Assembly (NCBI GenBank): GCA_030838445.1
Contig: JAUZFQ010000038.1
Location: 1-46,976 of the forward strand
Length of the DNA: 46,976 bases
Source: Pyrinomonadaceae bacterium
GTDB taxonomy: Bacteria; Acidobacteriota; Blastocatellia; Pyrinomonadales; Pyrinomonadaceae
Reading direction: 5' to 3'
Shown: in pieces, positions 38,054-46,976 of the stretch
Numbering within the stretch: position 1 is the first letter of the stretch
How the letters are laid out: each line of letters begins with the position of its first letter
Program-made: the position numbers and the translations under genes
The notes under the pieces: generated by a model
The model's database searches: none
What the model saw: only the letters and a program-made list of their open reading frames with translations
Told to the model about the DNA's origin: nothing

Positions 38054-38839
38054 ATGAGCGCAAAGATGTCTTCAACTCGGATGTCTTCTACGCCGTGGCT
38101 TGGCCGCTTCAAGCCGAACCCGCGTGCGCGCCTGCGCCTGTTCTGCTTTCCCTACGCGGGCGGCGGCACGGTGGCCTTTCGCGGTTGGGCTGAACAACTT
38201 CCCGATGACGTTGAAGTCTGCCCCGTGCAGTTGCCGGGGCGCGAGCACCGCATGCGCGAACCCGCGTTCACGCGCATCCCGGCCATCGTCGAAGCCGCCG
38301 CCGAATCTTTGCTCCCGCATCTTCTGGACAAACCCTTCGCCTTCTTCGGTCACAGCATGGGCGCGTTCATCAGCTTCGACCTCGCGCGACGGTTGCGTGC
38401 CCGTCACGGGATCGCGCCCGCCGGGTTGTTCGTTTCGGGTTGCCGCGCGCCACACCTCAAGCGGAAGCGACCGCCGACCTACGATCTGCCTGAGTCTGAA
38501 TTTATGAACGAACTGCGCTCGCTCAACGGCACGCCGCGCGAGTTGCTCGACAGCCCCGATCTGATGCGCGTGCTGCTGCCGCTCCTGCGCGCCGACTTTG
38601 AAGCCTCGGAAACTTATGCCTACAGCGCGGGCGCGCAACTCGATTGCCCCATCAACGCCTTTGGCGGCACGGAAGACCCGGAAGTGGAGCGGCGCGACAT
38701 CAGGGAATGGTGCGAGCACACGACCGCCGCGTTCGCCCTGAAAATGTTTCCCGGCGACCACTTCTTCCTACAGTCGGCGCGACCCCTGTTACTAACTGCC
38801 CTCGCCCAACAACTACAACAACTCGCCGCACAAATCTGA
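38054..38839 (+). CDS. Type II thioesterase (external, editing)
   Basis: About 261 residues; I chose the ATG at 38054, while a GTG at 38021 or ATGs at 38066 and 38081 are possible. It is an alpha/beta hydrolase with the GrsT/SrfAD pattern: LFCFPYAGGG at the start, nucleophile Ser101 in GHSMG, PVQLPGRE, Asp208 in GGTEDP and His236 in PGDHFFL. Type II thioesterases remove wrong acyl groups from carrier domains, and some release or transfer intermediates. The C-terminal end is Gln/Leu-rich. It lies between the aminotransferase protein and a free carrier protein. Confidence 0.95.
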   Translation: MSAKMSSTRMSSTPWLGRFKPNPRARLRLFCFPYAGGGTVAFRGWAEQLPDDVEVCPVQLPGREHRMREPAFTRIPAIVEAAAESLLPHLLDKPFAFFGHSMGAFISFDLARRLRARHGIAPAGLFVSGCRAPHLKRKRPPTYDLPESEFMNELRSLNGTPRELLDSPDLMRVLLPLLRADFEASETYAYSAGAQLDCPINAFGGTEDPEVERRDIREWCEHTTAAFALKMFPGDHFFLQSARPLLLTALAQQLQQLAAQI

Positions 38840-38880
38840 CGGACGCGCCCCGCGTCGTCGGTTCACGGAGGTAACTACAG

Positions 38881-39195
38881 ATGGCTTACGTTGCAGCAAG
38901 AAACGAAACGGAAGAACAACTCGCGCGGATGTGGCAGCAAGTGCTGGAAGTGGATCAGGTGGGCGTCGAAGACAACTACTTCGAGTTGGGCGGCGATTCC
39001 ATCACGGCCACTCAACTCATCTCCCGCATCAACGACGCCTTCGCCGTCCATCTCTCCTTAAACACATTTTTCGACTCGCCGACCGTCGCGGAGATGGCCT
39101 TGGTGATCGTGCAGGCGCAGGCGGCAGATGCCGATTCCGAAGCGATCACACGACTGCTCGCGGAAATCAAGCAGGAGTCCGGCAGCGAGGTTTGA
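38881..39195 (+). CDS. Free-standing peptidyl carrier protein
   Basis: 104 residues with a clear GGAGG site nine bases before the ATG. It is a single carrier domain, with Ser40 in ELGGDSITA as phosphopantetheine site, Trp18 in LARMWQQVL and a short acidic C-terminal tail. The GGDS form is typical of carriers paired with epimerisation or special condensation domains, whereas the carriers of the two earlier NRPS proteins are GGHS. It directly precedes a module whose condensation domain has lost its active-site histidines. It may hold the acyl chain for that domain or present a substrate to a tailoring enzyme such as the halogenase. Confidence 0.93.
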   Translation: MAYVAARNETEEQLARMWQQVLEVDQVGVEDNYFELGGDSITATQLISRINDAFAVHLSLNTFFDSPTVAEMALVIVQAQAADADSEAITRLLAEIKQESGSEV

Positions 39196-39270
39196 TTGAC
39201 GACTACGACGACCGGAGAAGTTTTCGTGCACGCGCAAAAAACTCGAACCCGAGGGAGCGTTTAGCAAGTT

Positions 39271-42200
39271 ATGCAGAAAGAGTTGGTCGAAGGCTACAGG
39301 CTGTCTCCGCAGCAAAAACGTCTGTACCACTTGCGGCGGGAGGATCAAGGCGGCGCATACCGCACGGCGTGCGTCGTGCACATCGAAGGCGCGTTGCAGC
39401 GAGACACGCTCGCCGCCGCCATCGCCGATGTGGTCGCGCGGCACGAAATTCTACGCACCTCCCTCCGGCGTCTGCCGGGTCTGACGATCCCCGTGCAGGT
39501 CATCAACGAAACCGCCAACCTCCCGCTCGAAGAGCGAGACTTCAGCGCGTTCAGCCCGCCGGAGCAGGCCGCACAACTCGATCAACTTTTCGAGCGGGCG
39601 CAGGCTGACGCCGACAGCGACTCTATGGACGACGCGCCGCTCCGCGTCTCGCTGGCAACCTTCTCGCCTTCACAAAGCGCGCTGGTCTTAAGTGTGCCCG
39701 CCGTTTGTTCAGACCGCGCCGGACTCAAGAACGTGGTGCGCGAAATCGGCCGTTGTTACGAGGCGCGTCTGGCGGGCGTGACACTCGAAGACGACGAGCC
39801 GGTGCAGTACGCCGACGTGTCCGACTATCTGGCCGATTTGCTTGAGTCGGAAGAGACCGAGGCCGGGAGAAAATACTGGCGCAACTCCGGCGCACTCGCG
39901 CACGCGAATGTGCGACTGCCTTTCGAGAAACCCGCGCCCGGCCGCGGCGTAGCGACCTTCGCGCCGCGTTACGTCGAGCGCGCCGCATCATCCGAACTGA
40001 CGGCGCAACTTGCAGAGGTCGCGCGCGAGTTCGACGCGCCGCTCTCCGCGTTGCTGCTGGCTGGCTGGCAAGTTCTCTTGTGGCGCGTCAACGCGCAGGA
40101 AGACATCGCGGTCGGGACGGCTTTCGACGGTCGCGCAGTTGAGGGCTTAGCCGACGTGCCCGGTTTGTTCGAGCGATACTTGCCCGTGGGCGGACGCCCC
40201 GCGCGCGGGATGACGTTCGGCGAACTGCTCAAGCGTGTGAACGAATCCGTCGCGGCGGCGGCCGAGTGGCAGGATTACTTCCAGTGGGAACTTCCCGCCG
40301 CGTCAGGCGACGACAGGGAAGTAAATTTCCTCCCCATCTGTTTCGAGTTCGACGAGCAGTTCGACAAACTGACGGCGGGCGATGCCACGTTCCGCCTCGG
40401 CAACCTGCTCGGCCGCACCGACCGCTTCAACTTGAAACTTTCCTGCCGCCACAACGCCGCGGGCGCGCTCGTCACCGAATTACACTACGACTCACGACTC
40501 TTCGCCGCGGCCGACGTGCAAACTCTCGCCGAACAGTTTCATGTCCTGTTAGAAAGTATCGCCCGCGACGCAAACGCGCGCATCGAGCAACTGCAACTCC
40601 TCGACACGCAGACGCGCCGACGCCTGCTCTTCGATTTCAACGAGACGAGGGTGACGCGCGCGCGGGCGTTGGTTCACCGGCGCGTCGCGGAACATGCGGC
40701 GCGCAGTCCGGAAAGTCCCGCCGTCGTGTTTGGCGAGCAGTGGTTGTCATATGCTGAACTTGACGGGCGCGCGAATCAACTGGCGCATCACCTGCGCGGT
40801 CTGGGCGTCGCGCCTGATGTCCCGGTCGTCGTTTTCATGGAACGCTCGACGGAGTTGCCGTTGGGCATTCTCGCAGTTTTGAAAGCCGGGGGCGCGTATG
40901 TCCCGCTCGACCCGACCTACCCGCGCCAACGCGTGGCCTTCATTCTCGAAGAGACGCGAGCGCCGGTGATTCTCACGCAGAGCCATTTGCAAGACAGCCT
41001 TCCGGCGCACCGCGCGCGGGTGCTTTGTCTCGATACCGAATGGAACATCGTCGCACGCGAGGCGACAGACGATCCGGCGACCGAAGTGAGCGGCGACAAC
41101 CTCGCCTACGTGATCTACACCTCCGGCTCGACCGGCCAACCGAAGGGCGTCATGATCCCGCACAAGGGTCTGGCGAACTATCTCGACTGGGCTTGTGAGA
41201 CTTACCGCGCGGCGGAAGGTAAAGGTTCGCCCGTCCATTCCTCTGTCGGCTTCGATCTGACCGTGACCAGCTTGTTCACGCCGCTCATGGTCGGTCAAAC
41301 GGTCACGCTGCTCTCGAACGACGAAGGGCCGGAGGCGTTGGCCGAACTGCTGCGCGGGGGCGACGGGTTCGGTCTCGTCAAGATCACGCCGCCGCACCTC
41401 TCCATCCTCGGCGAGTTGATGAAAGAGAGCGAGGTGGCGGGCGTTGCGAACGCGCTCGTCATCGGCGGCGAAGCGTTGTTCGCCGAAAGTCTCTCGCTCT
41501 GGCGCACGCAAGCGCCGCAGACGCGACTCATCAACGAGTACGGCCCGACGGAAACCGTCGTCGGCTGCTGCGTGTACGAAGTGGCAGAGGGCGACGACGC
41601 GCGCGGCGCGGTTTCAATCGGCAAGCCCATCGACAACACGGAAATTTACATCCTCGACGAGCGCATGCAACCCGTCGCCGTGAACGTGGCCGGGGAGATT
41701 TACGTCGGCGGCTGTGGGCTGGCGCGCGGTTACTTGAAGCGGCCTGACTTGACGGCCGAGCGGTTCGTCCCGCACCCGTTCGCCCAAGAGCCGGGCGCGC
41801 GCCTGTATAAGACCGGCGACTCCGGGCGTCATCGCGCCGACGGCAATCTGGAATATCTCGGACGCCTCGATCATCAGGTGAAGCTCAGAGGCTACCGCGT
41901 CGAACTCGGCGAGATCGAAGCGTTGCTGATGGAGCATGTGAGCGTCCGCGAGGCTGTGGTCGTCGTGCGCGAAGATGTGGGCGAGCGGCGTTTGGTCGGC
42001 TACCTCGTGCCTGAGCGCGGGAGCGCATTGGACGACGCGCGCGTGCGCGAGTACCTGAAAGAGCGTCTGCCCGAATACATGATCCCCGCCGCGCTCGTCA
42101 CCCTCGACAAGCTGCCCCTGACGCCGAACGGGAAAGTTGATCGCGCCGCTTTGCCCGCGCCCGGCACGCACAACTCCGGCCTCGGTCGTGGCTACGTCGC

Positions 42201-43901
42201 CCCGCGCACGGAGGTGGAAGAACTGCTGGCGGGACTGTGGGCGAAGGCTCTCGGACTTGAGCGGGTCGGGATTTACGACGACTTTTTTGAACTCGGCGGC
42301 GATTCAATTCTGAGTATTCAAATCTCGAACCGGGCTAACAGCCGTGGCGTCCAACTCAGGCCGGGTCAGGTCTTCCGGCATCGCACCGTCGCCTCGCTGG
42401 CGGCGTCGGTGAAACCGTCGCAGGCGGCGGCAGTTGAGCCGGAGACAAACGTCGCGGGCGTCGTCCCGCTGACGCCTATTCAACACTGGTTCTTCGAGCA
42501 ACAACTGATCGATCCGCACCACTGGAATCAGGCGGCGATGTTTGAGACGCGCGAACGACTCGACGCCTCTCTACTCGAACAGACTCTCCGCGCCCTAGTT
42601 CAACATCACGACGCGCTGCGGCTTCATTTCGTCGCAGAGGCGACGGGCTGGAAGCAGTTCGTCACGACGAACGCGGGCACAGGAGACGCGGGCGAAGGCG
42701 CGCTACTGCGACAGGTTGATCTCTCCGCGCTCGCCGGAGAGGAACAGGGCGCGGCTCTCGCGGCGTTCGCCGCCGGGTTGCAGGCGAGTCTCGACCTGTC
42801 GGAGGGGCGTGTGCTGCAAGCGGCGTTGATCGAACGGGGCGCGGGTCAACCGAATCTCCTGCTGGTGGTCATACATCATCTGGCGGTTGACATCGTTTCG
42901 TGGGGCATCCTCGTCGAGGGGTTGCAGGAGGCTTATCGCCAACTCGCGCGCGGGTTGAAAGTTCAACTCACGGCCAAGACCACCTCCTTCAAAGAATGGG
43001 CGGAGCGTTTGACGCGCTACGCGCAGACGCCGAAGCTGCGCCGCGAGGCCGCCTTCTGGATCGAAGAGACGAGCCGCCCCGCCGGTCGAGTCCCCGTTGA
43101 CTTCCCCGCAGGTGACAACACGGAAGCCTCCGCACGCACCGTCTGGATGTCGCTAGGCGCGGCCGAGACGCGCGCCTTGTTGCAGGAAGTCCCGCGCGTC
43201 TATCACACGATGATCAACGACGTGCTGTTGACCGCGCTGGCACGCGCGTTCGCCAACTGGACTCGCTCGAACGCGCTCGTCGTTGATCTGGAGAATCACG
43301 GGCGCGAGGAAATTTTCGACGACGTGGATTTATCACGCACGGTCGGTTGGTTCACCTGCATCTTTCCCTTGCGGCTGGATGTGGGCGCGGCGCGCGGCGC
43401 GGGCGAAGCGTTGAAGACCATCAAGGAGCAGGTGCGCCGCGTGCCCGAAGGCGGCATCGGCTACGGCCTGCTCCGTTATCTAAGTGAGGATCGGGAGATC
43501 GCCGCGACGCTGGCCGCCGCGCCGCGCGCGGAAATTTCCTTCAACTACGTCGGGCGCACCAACCAGAGCGATGCCGGGTCTGCCCTTCTAACTTCGGCCG
43601 CGGAGTCTGCCGGTGCGTCGCACAGCCCGCGCGGGCGGCGCGCGTACCTCATCGAGATCAACGGCGGCGTTGACGCACAGGGGCAACTGCGGATGGCCTT
43701 CACCTACAGCGAGAACATGCATCGCGCGGCGACCATCACGAGCTTCGGAGAAAAGTTCATCAGGTCTCTGGCCGACATCATCGAGCATTGCGCCTCGCTA
43801 GACGCCGGGGGACACACGCCTTCCGACTTCCGTCTGGGACACATGAACCAGAGAGAACTCGACGACTTGATGGCGGAGCTAGGTGAGTTGGAGGACGAAG
43901 C

Positions 43902-43905
<4 letters not shown>
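39271..43905 (+). CDS. NRPS, degenerate C-A-T-E (Asn-like, D-residue)
   Basis: 1544 residues. The condensation-like domain (about 5-445) has PAVCSDR (143-149) in place of HHxxxDG, so it lacks both histidines. The adenylation domain (about 470-985) has pocket code DLTKVGEVGK, close to the Asn code DLTKLGEVGK. The carrier has Ser1012 in GGDSIL. The epimerisation domain (about 1050-1500) is complete: HHLAVDIVSW (1202-1211), DLENHGREE and EISFNYVGR. The product residue is therefore predicted as D-Asn. Degenerate condensation domains of this kind, reading about xPAxCxD, occur in other NRPSs and I do not know their activity. The stop overlaps the next start (ATGA), so translation is coupled. Confidence 0.95.

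Positions 43906-46976
<3,071 letters not shown>

Overview
The window is high-GC bacterial DNA. From about 4.75 kb to its right edge it is occupied by one giant plus-strand biosynthetic operon of the hybrid non-ribosomal peptide / polyketide type. Codon use, Shine-Dalgarno sites of the AAGGAG/GGAGG type, and the mix of families suggest a soil-type Acidobacteriota (Blastocatellia-like). That mix includes a two-domain retropepsin-PDZ protein, a FOXRED2-like flavoprotein, a secreted kinase-like protein and very long NRPS genes. The lineage is an inference; no rRNA or marker gene is present.

Left flank (1-3.9 kb, minus strand): the start of a truncated membrane protein, a secreted protein with kinase-like motifs, a small membrane protein, a VOC-family protein, a Tat-type dienelactone hydrolase and a tiny membrane protein. 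These look like ordinary chromosomal genes. An AT-richer gap (3.9-4.75 kb) follows, holding a possible sigma70 promoter and a striking two-tier hairpin.

Operon head (4.75-12.9 kb): an RfaH/LoaP-like NusG paralogue, then a leader with an ops-like element (GCGGTAGC). Next come a kynurenine-3-monooxygenase-type flavoenzyme, a FOXRED2-like FAD/NAD(P) flavoprotein, and an SsuABC/NrtABC-type ABC system. The substrate-binding protein of that system is interrupted by an in-frame TGA where I expect a family Cys. Its ATPase is fused in frame to a flavin-dependent halogenase.

Assembly line (12.9-47 kb): C-A-T-C NRPS; MbtH protein; retropepsin-PDZ protein; full-length LanB-like dehydratase; a 4026-residue NRPS-PKS (half C-A-T-C-A-T-C-A-T-KS-AT); ACP-aminotransferase-C; type II thioesterase; free carrier protein; degenerate C-A-T-E; and a C-A-(T) module cut by the window edge. 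Pocket codes read by eye suggest Val-like, Val-like, Val-like, Ala, malonate plus transamination, D-Asn, then an unassigned residue. KS-AT extends an Ala-terminated peptidyl chain and no ketoreductase is seen, so the aminotransferase should turn the beta-ketone into an amine, predicting a 3,4-diaminopentanoyl unit. The halogenase, two further flavoenzymes and the LanB-like enzyme would be tailoring functions. The NusG paralogue would keep RNA polymerase processive over more than 40 kb. The final product and the remaining modules lie beyond the right edge.
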